A DNA stretch of 64,000 bases from Fibrobacter sp. (GTDB taxonomy: Bacteria > Fibrobacterota > Fibrobacteria > Fibrobacterales > Fibrobacteraceae), in NCBI RefSeq assembly GCF_017545445.1, contig NZ_JAFWOM010000030.1:1-64000 (forward strand), given 5' to 3'. Shown one piece after another: positions 1-7,960 of the stretch. Positions within the stretch are counted from its first letter, which is position 1, and each line of letters begins with the position of its first letter. Under the pieces are notes generated by a model. The model saw nothing but the letters and a program-made list of their open reading frames with translations. It was not told the DNA's origin and did not search any database. A program made the translations under genes and the position numbers.

Positions 1-110
1 CTTGGAGTGAAAATGTGTCCGCAGGTCTTACAAAGCCACCGCTGCTTGCCCTGTTTAAGACCCTTCTTGATGACCTTGTTTGACCCACAAAAAAAGCAAA
101 TTTTTCCCAT
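1..110 (-). CDS. Transposase N-terminus with zinc ribbon (partial)
   Basis: Reading the minus strand from the ATG at 110-108 gives 36 residues before the window ends. They contain CFFCGS and CKTCGH, two CxxC knuckles of a zinc ribbon, followed by a threonine and proline. This arrangement begins the transposases sometimes described as IS256-family, variant zinc-binding type, and also IS1595-like enzymes. The catalytic part lies outside the window, so the family cannot be fixed and it is unknown whether the gene is intact. The zinc-ribbon assignment is seen directly; the transposase identity is inferred from the family pattern. Confidence 0.6.
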   Translation of the reverse strand, partial: MGKICFFCGSNKVIKKGLKQGKQRWLCKTCGHIFTP

Positions 111-170
111 AAAAGAAAAATTTGCTACAACGCCTTATAAAACAAAGGGTTACGAGAAATTTAGGTACCC
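1..170 (-). mobile_element. Probable end of an insertion sequence
   Basis: The transposase start at 110 is preceded on the minus strand by about 60 bp of AT-rich leader beginning near 170 with GGGTACCTAAATTTC, which has the look of an IS terminal repeat. The partner repeat and any target-site duplication are outside the window, so this boundary is a guess. Immediately beyond it lies the remnant of a different IS. Confidence 0.3.
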
Positions 171-290
171 AAATGTCATATAGGCCAAAACGCCTGAAAA
201 CGGCATAAAATCGGGAAATCCCGAAACAAAAAAGTATCTGAATTTCCTAAAAGTTTTTTCGCTGAAAAAACTGAACACGGGATAACTCAG

Positions 291-405
291 ATGCCAATCA
301 AAAATATAGTCAAAACCATACTCGGTGTCAAGCATACCGCCATCGACAAGCTATCCATGGAAGATGACAACCCCGTCATAGGCGTACAACCGACAAGGTC
401 CTTCC
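291..405 (+). pseudogene. ISL3-type transposase N-terminal remnant
   Basis: An ATG at 291 opens about 37 residues starting MPIKNIVKTILGVKHTAIDK and continuing to VIGVQPTR. This fits the opening of ISL3-family transposases (a short helix, an acidic strand, then V-x-V-x-P-T-K/R before a cysteine cluster). After about 405 the frame turns into low-complexity AT-rich sequence without the expected CxxC motifs and stops at 497, so only a 5' scrap remains. The assignment rests on pattern memory alone. It supports a history of repeated IS insertion at this end of the defence island. Confidence 0.4.
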
Positions 406-679
406 ATCACACTATAAATTGTGGAAAAAGTCGAATTTTTCGATATTTTTTATTAGAAAAGGTAAAATTTTTGATTATTTTTAATGGAAAAAGGTAACAA
501 ATGCTATACCGTAAGAACGAAATTTTACTAAAAATGGCTAAAAAAATGAAAAAAAAGCTGTTTTGCTGAAATGAATAAATTTGCTTAAAATTCTACTAAG
601 ATTCCCCTGTATTTTTGACCAAAAACGGTCGTGGATGCTATGTTGTCTTCGAAATCAAGGCTTACATAGAGTCAGAACT

Positions 680-982
680 TTATTTTGCTTCTTGTTTGTA
701 ATAAAAGACTCGCAATATAACGACTTTTCGCTTGTCATGATCGACATGATAAAACAAGCGGTAATTAGCGATTGGCATAGTGCGTACATTGCGCAAAATC
801 CAAGGCTCGTCTTGGCATAGGGCAAATGCTTCGGGAAAATCAGATAATGTGTTTACCGATTCCTGAAATTTTTTCATTAGATTCTTCGCTGCGATAGGCG
901 AACAAAGCGTTATGCTGATATAGTCAAAGATTTGCTCAATGTCGGCTTGTGCAGCGGAAGAAAAGTAGACTTCAAAATTCAT
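680..982 (-). CDS. RelE/ParE-family toxin
   Basis: This 100-residue protein has the ParE/RelE superfamily layout: an N-terminal helical pair (residues 10-50, AQADIEQIFDYIS) and a C-terminal beta-sheet ending YRLFYHVDHDKRKVVILRVF. The YRLFY...VxILRVF ending is typical of ParE-like toxins, which poison DNA gyrase, while RelE relatives cleave ribosome-bound mRNA; the sequence alone does not separate the two. The start ATG overlaps the stop of the upstream antitoxin gene by four bases (ATGA), so the two are translationally coupled, antitoxin first. The gene appears intact. It lies beside IS remnants and a Zorya system, consistent with a mobile or defence-associated cassette. Confidence 0.85.
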   Translation of the reverse strand: MNFEVYFSSAAQADIEQIFDYISITLCSPIAAKNLMKKFQESVNTLSDFPEAFALCQDEPWILRNVRTMPIANYRLFYHVDHDKRKVVILRVFYYKQEAK

Positions 983-1281
983 ACCTTGTATTTCTTCTTG
1001 ACATCGGAAAGGACCTTCGCTGCTGGACGGGTTCGACCTTTTAACATGTCATTGTAGCCTTTCTCGAGTTCCGCATCGAGGCGTTCTTTTGACCATTTGG
1101 CCGAGTTTTCGGGAGCTTTAGGCAACTTCACGTCGAAGGGGATTCCCTGTTGCAGAATGATCTGTTTATAGAACATATTGATGGCACTGGAAACGGATAT
1201 GCCGAGGGTTTCCAGGATGTTTTCTGCTTGTTCCTTGACGTCGGGCTCTATGCGAGCGTATAAATTTGCAGTCTTGTTCAT
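979..1281 (-). CDS. RelB/DinJ-family antitoxin
   Basis: The chosen start is the ATG at 1281, giving 100 residues beginning MNKTANLYARIEPDVKEQAE. A longer reading from 1347 would add 22 residues with no family resemblance. The N-terminal part (LYARIEPDVKEQAENILETL, then SVSSAINMFYKQI) is the ribbon-helix-helix DNA-binding domain of RelB/DinJ antitoxins. The lysine-rich C-terminal half would wrap the toxin encoded immediately downstream. Such antitoxins normally repress their own operon; AT-rich promoter-like sequence lies upstream at about 1285-1310. Coupling to the toxin by a four-base overlap supports the pair. Confidence 0.85.
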   Translation of the reverse strand: MNKTANLYARIEPDVKEQAENILETLGISVSSAINMFYKQIILQQGIPFDVKLPKAPENSAKWSKERLDAELEKGYNDMLKGRTRPAAKVLSDVKKKYKV

Positions 1282-1427
1282 GTTATTCAATATACATATT
1301 TGTCCGCACAAAAGCAATACATTCGAAAAATGTACAAATGGAAACACTAAAAATTATTACTTTCGCAGCCTCTTGATAAATTCTGGGGTGGAATTTATTT
1401 AAACCAATGGTGTGATTTTCGCAAGGT

Positions 1428-1646
1428 TTATGCGAGTGCGACGTTTTTCCTAAGTTGGGATTTCAGCTTGAGAATGGTGCTTTGTGGGAGCTTTGTAACA
1501 CGCGAAATCATTTCGACGGAGAGTCCTTCGGCAAGCATAGCTTGGGCGTCATCTATCTTTGCCTGAAGATAAGACCCTTGTTTTTCGTAAAGCATGTCCG
1601 TCATTCCGTCAACCTCATTCAGAAGGGTTTCGTCGATTTTCTTTAG
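1428..1646 (-). pseudogene. C-terminal fragment of a second Rpn-like nuclease gene
   Basis: Directly after the stop of the nuclease gene, in a different frame, the minus strand reads about 73 residues ending at the TAA at 1430-1428. They include LYEKQGSYLQAKIDDAQAML and SVEMISRVTKLPQSTILKLK, which match the coiled tail and helix-turn-helix-like end of PD-(D/E)XK Rpn-family proteins. The catalytic N-terminal domain is missing. The simplest reading is a tandem paralogue deleted down to its 3' end, or a recombination scar. A short ORF could start at an internal ATG, so expression cannot be excluded. Confidence 0.6.
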
Positions 1647-1647
1647 A

Positions 1648-2565
1648 TTACAGTTTTCGGATTTCTTCTTCGGAAAGGTGCGTTATTCTAGAGATTTTTT
1701 CCACAGAATCGCCTTCAGCGAGCATGTTGCGAGCCATTTCTCGTTCGCGGTCTTGAACGCTCGAAGCCACCTTCGCGTTGATTTCGTCCGCGAATTCTTC
1801 GAAAATGCCATCTACCATGGCGTTATGATCATATTCCTTGTGGTACACTTTCTGGTACGCCTCGAATTCTTCTTTTGTCAAATTAGACATTTTGGAACTC
1901 TCCGTCAACTGCTCAAATTTGTGTTCGGAGAGTTCGGCAGGAAGCTCCCTGAGCCTATTTAGGTAACGGAAGATGAACAGCCACTTGCTCATGCTGGATG
2001 AGTTCGGTTCAATGAACATCGGAACCTTCGAAAGTTCTACTGTCGTGAAATTGTAGGTGTCCACAAACGGCTCTCCCGAATCTAGGTCAAGAACCGCTGC
2101 ACGATGAACAATGCGGTCGTCGCTAAATACGGAATGACGAGTGAAGGCGACAACGAAAGTTGGCTTCACATCAAAATTCCAACCAATTCCTGTTTCTGCT
2201 TGATTCGCGACCATCTCGCTGGCGTAAAAAGCGAGTCGCTTGCGGAAATTTTTCAGCTGACGGATTTGAACTTCTATTTCGATTAGTTCGCCTGCGTCAT
2301 CTTCGCAGTGAAGGTCAAAAATTGCGGTGCGGGATTCCTTGCTTCCGCTAAGATTCTTTGCGACATTGCGGGTCTTGACATCTACGATAGGTCGCTTGAG
2401 TTGCGGCCCCAGCAAGTCATTCAACAAGTTAATGAGGTTTTGGCGGCTGATAGGTTTGTCTGGATCGAATGCCTTCTTGAAGGCCAAATCCACTAGCAAG
2501 TTTGCGTATGGGCTTTTTTCGCCCGGTTTTACGAAGCAATCCTTCAATGGTTTGCGTTTAGTCAT
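1648..2565 (-). CDS. Rpn-family PD-(D/E)XK nuclease (putative transposase-like)
   Basis: This 305-residue protein belongs to the Rpn/YhgA-like group of recombination-promoting nucleases. Residues 20-40 (YANLLVDLAFKKAFD) form the conserved N-terminal block. The region FDLHCEDDAGELIEIEVQIR holds the D...ExQ core of the PD-(D/E)XK fold. The C-terminus has a charged coiled region (VQDREREMARNMLAEGDSVE) and ends LSEEEIRKL, typical of these proteins. E. coli Rpn proteins are magnesium-dependent DNases that stimulate RecA-independent recombination; by analogy this one may act on DNA ends, but its role here is unknown. A GGAGG site precedes the ATG and a near-ideal promoter lies upstream. A truncated second copy follows it. 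Confidence 0.8.
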   Translation of the reverse strand: MTKRKPLKDCFVKPGEKSPYANLLVDLAFKKAFDPDKPISRQNLINLLNDLLGPQLKRPIVDVKTRNVAKNLSGSKESRTAIFDLHCEDDAGELIEIEVQIRQLKNFRKRLAFYASEMVANQAETGIGWNFDVKPTFVVAFTRHSVFSDDRIVHRAAVLDLDSGEPFVDTYNFTTVELSKVPMFIEPNSSSMSKWLFIFRYLNRLRELPAELSEHKFEQLTESSKMSNLTKEEFEAYQKVYHKEYDHNAMVDGIFEEFADEINAKVASSVQDREREMARNMLAEGDSVEKISRITHLSEEEIRKL

Positions 2566-2631
2566 ATAACCTCCATTCGCCTACATGCGTAAAAAGGCGA
2601 AAACTTCAAAACTACTCACTTGAGCACTAAA

Positions 2632-2660
2632 AATATAAATTCCCGAAAGGCGGATGTCAA
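2632..2660 (-). promoter_or_regulatory. Sigma70-type promoter of the Rpn-like gene
   Basis: On the minus strand TTGACA (2660-2655) is separated by 17 bp from TATATT (2637-2632). Transcription would start near 2625, leaving a leader of about 60 bases before the ATG at 2565. This is one of the best consensus matches in the window. Confidence 0.7.
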
Positions 2661-2711
2661 GAGGTTCTTGAAATTTTTTTGAAGGGGGCTTTTCGCTGGT
2701 GTTTACCTAAA

Positions 2712-5700
2712 TCATTTCATTCGATTTCGTTCCATTTCATAAACATTACGCCACGTAATTTTAAGAGATGACTGTTTTGAGTTCAGCTCGTTTCCATCTA
2801 TCAGTTTAACATTGTTTGCATTTGCGAGTTCTGTTGCTTGTTGCGAAAAAAATGAGTTAGAAACGACTAGTGTTTTGAAACTTTTTAGCTCTATAGACTC
2901 GTAATATTTTGCCCCAGCGACGACCTCTTGAACAGCTTCGTTGCCGACATTGTTTTTTCCGTGCTTGCATTGAATTGCATAATTTTCTGTACCATAGGCT
3001 AAAATGTCCACGCCTTTATCTCCACTTTTGGGCGTGACTCTACAATTGAATCCCAATTTTGAGAAAAGTGTTGCAACAAAAGATTCAAATAAATATTCAT
3101 CCATTGTTCTTATCTCTTCTTTAGTGATTGGATTGTTGTTTGTACAACTTGCTTGGCTACTGAAAATTCTACTCTCTAGATCGTCTAACTTTACTTCAAT
3201 TTGATCTGTTGGATATAGTGAAGCGTTTGCTAAGTTCATTTTTCTTTTTAGAAGTCCATCAAGAACTTTGTCAAAAGAATCGAAGTTTTCTGCAATTGCC
3301 ATAGGGTAATAGATGAAAACGTCTTTTGTTTGACCTATTCTGTAAACTCTATCTGTTGCTTGGTTTTCCTTAGCTGGGTTCCAATGTCTTGAGTAATGTA
3401 TTACGTGATTTGCGCCGACTACATTTAAGCCTATTCCGGCAGCAAGCTGAGACATTATGATTATATTGAACCCTTCTTTTTCTTGAAAATTATCAATAGT
3501 TTTTTGTCGTGATGGATTGTTTCCTTTTGTTGTCGTGTTGGTTTCTCCATTGATGATACTGATAGCTAAATCATATTTATCAAGAATAATTCTTTGCAAC
3601 ATTCTTTGCATGTCACGACGTTCGGTAAAAATGATGACTTTTTCACCTTTTGATTGAATTTCATCTAAAATTTTAATTGTTGCTATTAATTTTGCGGAAG
3701 AATTTATTAGCTCGTTATTCGATAAATCGTCCCAACATTTTTCATCTAAATAGGGGTGATCGCTAATTCGTTTTAACTCTTGAATGCGATGTAAAGCATC
3801 ACCGGGTTCAGGTTTTCCTCCAATATCTATAGACATTAAATATCGGTTTAATTGTTCCGTTGGCATTAAAATTTCTTTTGAAACCAAATGTTTTGAAGGC
3901 AATTCTTTGGCAACATCGCATTTTAACCGTCTTAAAAAATATCCTCCTAATTCTTTGTGTAATTCTTGACCTAGCTTTTCAATATCCGTTGAGGGGTTCC
4001 TTAATGGAGCTTGATATTTTTTTGCAAATTCTTTTGCTGTTCCCAAATATCCAGGAACTGCAAAGTCCATAATGCACCATAGATTCATGAATGTATTTTC
4101 GACGGGGGTCCCTGTCATAGCGATTTTAAAATCACCTTTTAATGCTTTTACCGCATTTGTCACCATTGTTCCGGGTTCTTTTATTTTTTGTGCTTCATCA
4201 ATGGCTATAATTGCAAAATCTAGTTTGCCAAAGGCTAGTTGCCCTCTACGCAAACATTCGTAACTCATTAGCATAATGTGTTTGAAAGAATGCTTACTAA
4301 TGAATTCTTCGTCATTGGGTGCCGGAATTTGACGAATGATATCAAAAGTCATTCCGTTTTCAAAAAATTTTTGATATTCATTCTTCCAATTTTCTAAAAG
4401 TGTGACAGGGGCGATTATCAAATATGGCTTATTATCTTTGTTCAAATTTCGGTAATGCCAATCTATAAGATATAGAACTTGTAATGTTTTGCCTAAGCCC
4501 ATGTCGTCGCCGAGAAGAACTCCTTGTGCATTTTCTAGACAGTACTGTAGCCATGCAATGCCTTCTTCTTGATGTCTTTTGAGCGTTATTCCCTTTTTTA
4601 ACGCTTCATCTTTTTTCAGTATAGCTGTTTTAGGCAGGGCTATTTGTCCTGTAGATTGGTCGAATCCGATTTTTTCTACATTATCTTCAATAATAAGAAC
4701 TTGTGTAGTTTCTTTCTTATTTTCGATAGAATTCGGTCCTTTATTTTCTACAGGTTCTTTTTTGGAAAGAACGTCTTTGGCATGGCTTATGATTTTTTCT
4801 GCGTTTGGTATTGTTAAATTGATACCGTTGAAATCAAAGTATTCAAGATTGTCTTTTTTGGCGCTATTTAGTGTTTCTTCAAGAGCAGTTAGTTCATTAA
4901 TAGAATGAATGACGAGGTTCTTTGTTCCGTTAGTCCTGTCTTCAATTTTAAAGGATGGAATCCATTCAGACTTGTATGGAGAAATGAATGGATAAACTTT
5001 GGGCTCGTATAGACCAATTCCTATAACACGCTCGCTGTAAAATTCTGATAAATCTGCGCTTTCTGGATCAAAAAATTCTTCTGGATGCTCAATGATTTTC
5101 TGTAATTCGGTTGGATTTTTTGTTTTGCGCTGTTTCTTTATTTGTTCCACTACTTTTTTTGTGTTATCATTTAATGTTAAGTAGGAACTTTCGTTATTTC
5201 TTCGTGCCGAATATATATTTTTTACAGATAAACCTTCATCAATTTGTTTTTCGAATTCTTCGTTATTTTTTGAGCCAAAATCAGATTGAAGTTCGTTTTG
5301 GCTTAGGTGTACTTTTATTTTTTTAGGGTTGACAATTTCTCGGTTTCTTAAAGTTGAATCAAGAATTGCTGTAGCCTCGTTTGCTAAAATTTGAATTTGT
5401 GAAAGGCTTTCTAAATTTTTCTGATTGCTTTTTTTATTAACGGAAAGATTGTTAAAATCGTTAATAGATGAAATAAGTTTGTATTGTTCTTTTGTTAAAA
5501 GATAATCTATTTCGTCGTCGTCAATTTTGAATTTTACTATGGGTCCATTATACTGTAATTTAGGAAGAATTTTTCCGTTTTGAAATGTCCGGAATGATAT
5601 TTTATAACAAAAGTTGGGCGTTGTGAGAATACCCTTTCCTTCTATAAGGATTGTGTAGGGGTATATTTCTGGTAATTCTAATAGTGATTGCTCAAAAGAA

Positions 5701-5855
5701 TCAAGTTCATAGATGTTTAAAATGGGAACTATGCACTTGCTGTTTTCTTCTGTTGCAAGATCGTTGTCTAAAAGACGTTTAAGAACCAAGTTTTTAGGGG
5801 TGTTCTCGAGATTGTTATATTGAAAAATGATTTTATTGTCAATTATATCAAACAT
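2712..5855 (-). CDS. zorD: ZorD: SNF2-type helicase with C-terminal Mrr-like nuclease
   Basis: The 1047-residue product is the effector of a Zorya type I anti-phage system. Residues 1-400 form a poorly conserved N-terminal module. Residues 425-860 are an SNF2/SWI2 ATPase: Walker A GDDMGLGKT (449-457, Lys456), Walker B DEAQ (553-556), a motif III-like TGTP (581-584), and arginine-finger motif VI ATDRVYRIGQ (833-842). Residues 915-1025 form a restriction-endonuclease (Mrr) fold with GDKGVDILA (Asp950) and QCK (962-964), the usual D...QxK catalytic set. ZorD is thought to translocate on and degrade invading phage DNA once the membrane ZorAB motor is triggered. It is the last gene of the operon; the start overlaps the end of zorC by eight bases. 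All visible catalytic residues are intact. Confidence 0.93.
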   Translation of the reverse strand: MFDIIDNKIIFQYNNLENTPKNLVLKRLLDNDLATEENSKCIVPILNIYELDSFEQSLLELPEIYPYTILIEGKGILTTPNFCYKISFRTFQNGKILPKLQYNGPIVKFKIDDDEIDYLLTKEQYKLISSINDFNNLSVNKKSNQKNLESLSQIQILANEATAILDSTLRNREIVNPKKIKVHLSQNELQSDFGSKNNEEFEKQIDEGLSVKNIYSARRNNESSYLTLNDNTKKVVEQIKKQRKTKNPTELQKIIEHPEEFFDPESADLSEFYSERVIGIGLYEPKVYPFISPYKSEWIPSFKIEDRTNGTKNLVIHSINELTALEETLNSAKKDNLEYFDFNGINLTIPNAEKIISHAKDVLSKKEPVENKGPNSIENKKETTQVLIIEDNVEKIGFDQSTGQIALPKTAILKKDEALKKGITLKRHQEEGIAWLQYCLENAQGVLLGDDMGLGKTLQVLYLIDWHYRNLNKDNKPYLIIAPVTLLENWKNEYQKFFENGMTFDIIRQIPAPNDEEFISKHSFKHIMLMSYECLRRGQLAFGKLDFAIIAIDEAQKIKEPGTMVTNAVKALKGDFKIAMTGTPVENTFMNLWCIMDFAVPGYLGTAKEFAKKYQAPLRNPSTDIEKLGQELHKELGGYFLRRLKCDVAKELPSKHLVSKEILMPTEQLNRYLMSIDIGGKPEPGDALHRIQELKRISDHPYLDEKCWDDLSNNELINSSAKLIATIKILDEIQSKGEKVIIFTERRDMQRMLQRIILDKYDLAISIINGETNTTTKGNNPSRQKTIDNFQEKEGFNIIIMSQLAAGIGLNVVGANHVIHYSRHWNPAKENQATDRVYRIGQTKDVFIYYPMAIAENFDSFDKVLDGLLKRKMNLANASLYPTDQIEVKLDDLESRIFSSQASCTNNNPITKEEIRTMDEYLFESFVATLFSKLGFNCRVTPKSGDKGVDILAYGTENYAIQCKHGKNNVGNEAVQEVVAGAKYYESIELKSFKTLVVSNSFFSQQATELANANNVKLIDGNELNSKQSSLKITWRNVYEMERNRMK

Positions 5856-7224
5856 AAATACCTCTATAACTACGGAACCACCAATCTAATTGAGTTTCCC
5901 AACCATCGAAGTGACCGAAACGACAATCTCCATTTGCATTGGGGCATTTTGATAATGTTAAGCTTGTGTTCTTTAAATCGATAACGGATGTATAGCGTTT
6001 CAATTTGACCAATCGTTCTAGGTCTTGAATTTTTGAATCGTCATGATAAATATATAGGGCATTGTTAATGTCTGAAAATTCCACGAGGCAAAATCCCTTT
6101 ATTTGCATTACGAATGCGCAAAGATTTTCATTCTTTCTTGTTTGAATATAGTTGTATTCTATTGATTCTCTTAAAGAGTCGATAGAGGCTAACTTAGCTC
6201 CGATTGAACGGCATCCTACAACCTTTACGTCCTCAATTACTTCGGCTTTTGCGTATCTTAACCAAAAGTTTCGACGTTTTGGGTCGTTAATGAAGTGTGT
6301 GAATATTTCGTCAACAAATGTCTCAATAAGCCATTGATTGATAATCTTTTTTGCGGCTTTGATTTTTTCATCGATTTTGGAATCTTTTCCTGCTGAAACC
6401 CACAAACCTGGATTTGATGGATGACCAATAAGATTTAATGCTAAATATTGTAAGGATTTTTTCTGACTTAATAATTGACTACTGCTTTTGGCTTTTATTA
6501 TTAAATCTGATAGAATTATTTTTTTTGTTTCAAGATCTCCGTGACGAGTTAGTACAGCTTCTAAATCTTTTGGTATTTCCGTTATACCGTAGTAGAATGT
6601 TCTGATGACATCGTGGAAATAAGGGGCTGAAAAATATGAATCTGGCAATTTAAGTATTTCTAGCGCTTTTAATGGCGAATCATACTTTTGGCTTCTTAAA
6701 TATTCGCCTGTTCTCGATGCCCCTTTTTCATCTACAAAAAATTGCTTGTTGTTCTTCCAAAAAATGATTCTATAGTTGTTTCCTTCATAATTATTAAGTT
6801 TTTGAGTGAATAACTTGTGCAGATGTCTTGCTTCGTTGCTTTTTGAAGTAACTTTATCCCAGTGGTTTATGACGGATATAAAAAGTCTTCGTAAAAAACT
6901 ATCTTGCCAATTCTTTTCAAGAATTGTTCGGATCTTAGAATAATAATCTAAATTGCTGCCAACAATTTCTTCTGGATAGAGAGCCATGAAACGGCATTCT
7001 TTGAAACTATAATCATTAGAATTTGTAGACAACTTATTTTGAATTACTTTGATTAAGTCGTTATCTATTTGTGGATCTTTTCCGTTCCATAATTGTTTTG
7101 AAATGTTTTTTAAGACATCTGCTTTGTTTTGTATGTGTTTTTTTAGGGATAATGATACCGATAACTTTGCCATCTTGACAAAGGTGGATTTTTCATATTT
7201 ATTTAGAATATCCATCATTGACAT
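5848..7224 (-). CDS. zorC: ZorC (EH-signature protein of Zorya type I)
   Basis: This 458-residue protein is a cytosolic, mostly alpha-helical polypeptide with no transmembrane segment. Its position between the ZorB-like and ZorD-like genes and its tryptophan-rich ending (FDGWETQLDWWFRSYRG, about residues 438-455) fit ZorC, the EH-signature family component that defines type I Zorya. Conserved-looking features include FVMQIKGFCLVEFSD at about residues 370-385 and the E-H-rich segment NEARHLHKLF. In the described model ZorC binds DNA and works with ZorD after ZorAB senses infection. It is somewhat short for the family. Assignment depends strongly on synteny. It overlaps zorD by eight bases and starts five bases after the zorB stop. 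Confidence 0.85.
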   Translation of the reverse strand: MSMMDILNKYEKSTFVKMAKLSVSLSLKKHIQNKADVLKNISKQLWNGKDPQIDNDLIKVIQNKLSTNSNDYSFKECRFMALYPEEIVGSNLDYYSKIRTILEKNWQDSFLRRLFISVINHWDKVTSKSNEARHLHKLFTQKLNNYEGNNYRIIFWKNNKQFFVDEKGASRTGEYLRSQKYDSPLKALEILKLPDSYFSAPYFHDVIRTFYYGITEIPKDLEAVLTRHGDLETKKIILSDLIIKAKSSSQLLSQKKSLQYLALNLIGHPSNPGLWVSAGKDSKIDEKIKAAKKIINQWLIETFVDEIFTHFINDPKRRNFWLRYAKAEVIEDVKVVGCRSIGAKLASIDSLRESIEYNYIQTRKNENLCAFVMQIKGFCLVEFSDINNALYIYHDDSKIQDLERLVKLKRYTSVIDLKNTSLTLSKCPNANGDCRFGHFDGWETQLDWWFRSYRGIYV

Positions 7225-7229
7225 AATGG

Positions 7230-7952
7230 CTAATCCTTGGATTGAAGACTGTCTAAAATTTCTTCCATTTTAGATTCTGCGTTCGTTCTAATTCGGAATT
7301 CAACTCTGCGAGATAATTCGAAGTTTTCTGTTGAATCAGAATTTCTTATTAAATGGCTGTATGATAAACCATTTGCTGTTATTCTAAATTTAGCCCATTC
7401 TGCAAGAGTTGTTGCCGAATCTAAAGTCGTGTCTGGCATATTGTTGTTTAAACAGTAATTTAAAATAGATCTGGTTCTTCCTTGTGATAGTTCCATATTC
7501 GATTCGTAAGAGCCTCTGCTGTCGGTATGTCCTTCTATTCTGATTTCTTCGATATTGTTGCGATATTCTTCTTTGGTAATGAGCTTCATATAACGAGGAA
7601 AAAAATCGTCCAAGATTTCTTTAAAATCATTTTTTAATTCAATTTTGCCATAATCAAATAATGCAGATTGCTTTTGAAAGCGTATGCTAAGTTTTGCTGA
7701 ATCTATTTTAGCATTCCATTTTAAAGTGTCCTTTCCAAATTCTTTTTTTAAATCCACATATATTTCTTGTTTTATTCGATTGTAATCTTTGATTTGATTC
7801 TGAGTTTTGTCGTTTTGTCGCTGAATTTGTAACATTAGTGCAGCTAAAAGCAACACGAATATGAACATCAGCCCTGACATTAGGTCGCCCGTAGAGAGTG
7901 CGAACGGATTCTGGTCTGATTCTATGGATTCTGGCTTTTTTCTTCTAGACAT
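7230..7952 (-). CDS. zorB: ZorB: peptidoglycan-anchoring MotB-like subunit
   Basis: The 240-residue product has one N-terminal membrane helix (residues 24-42, LMSGLMFIFVLLLAALMLQI) preceded by Asp23 in STGDLMSG, the position of the proton-carrying aspartate in MotB, TolR and ZorB. A coiled linker leads to an OmpA/MotB C-terminal domain with GHTDSRG (141-147) and NFELSRRVEFRI (210-221), which bind peptidoglycan. ZorB dimers sit inside a ZorA pentamer to form an ion-driven rotary motor that detects perturbation of the envelope by phage. It lies eight bases downstream of zorA, in the same operon. Alone it could be taken for a flagellar MotB, but the neighbours decide. Confidence 0.93.
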   Translation of the reverse strand: MSRRKKPESIESDQNPFALSTGDLMSGLMFIFVLLLAALMLQIQRQNDKTQNQIKDYNRIKQEIYVDLKKEFGKDTLKWNAKIDSAKLSIRFQKQSALFDYGKIELKNDFKEILDDFFPRYMKLITKEEYRNNIEEIRIEGHTDSRGSYESNMELSQGRTRSILNYCLNNNMPDTTLDSATTLAEWAKFRITANGLSYSHLIRNSDSTENFELSRRVEFRIRTNAESKMEEILDSLQSKD

Positions 7953-7960
7953 TTTACGTA

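Noticed and set aside
150..335. Minus-strand ORF of 61 codons
   Set aside because: It spans the presumed boundary between two IS remnants and has no ribosome-binding site or family likeness.
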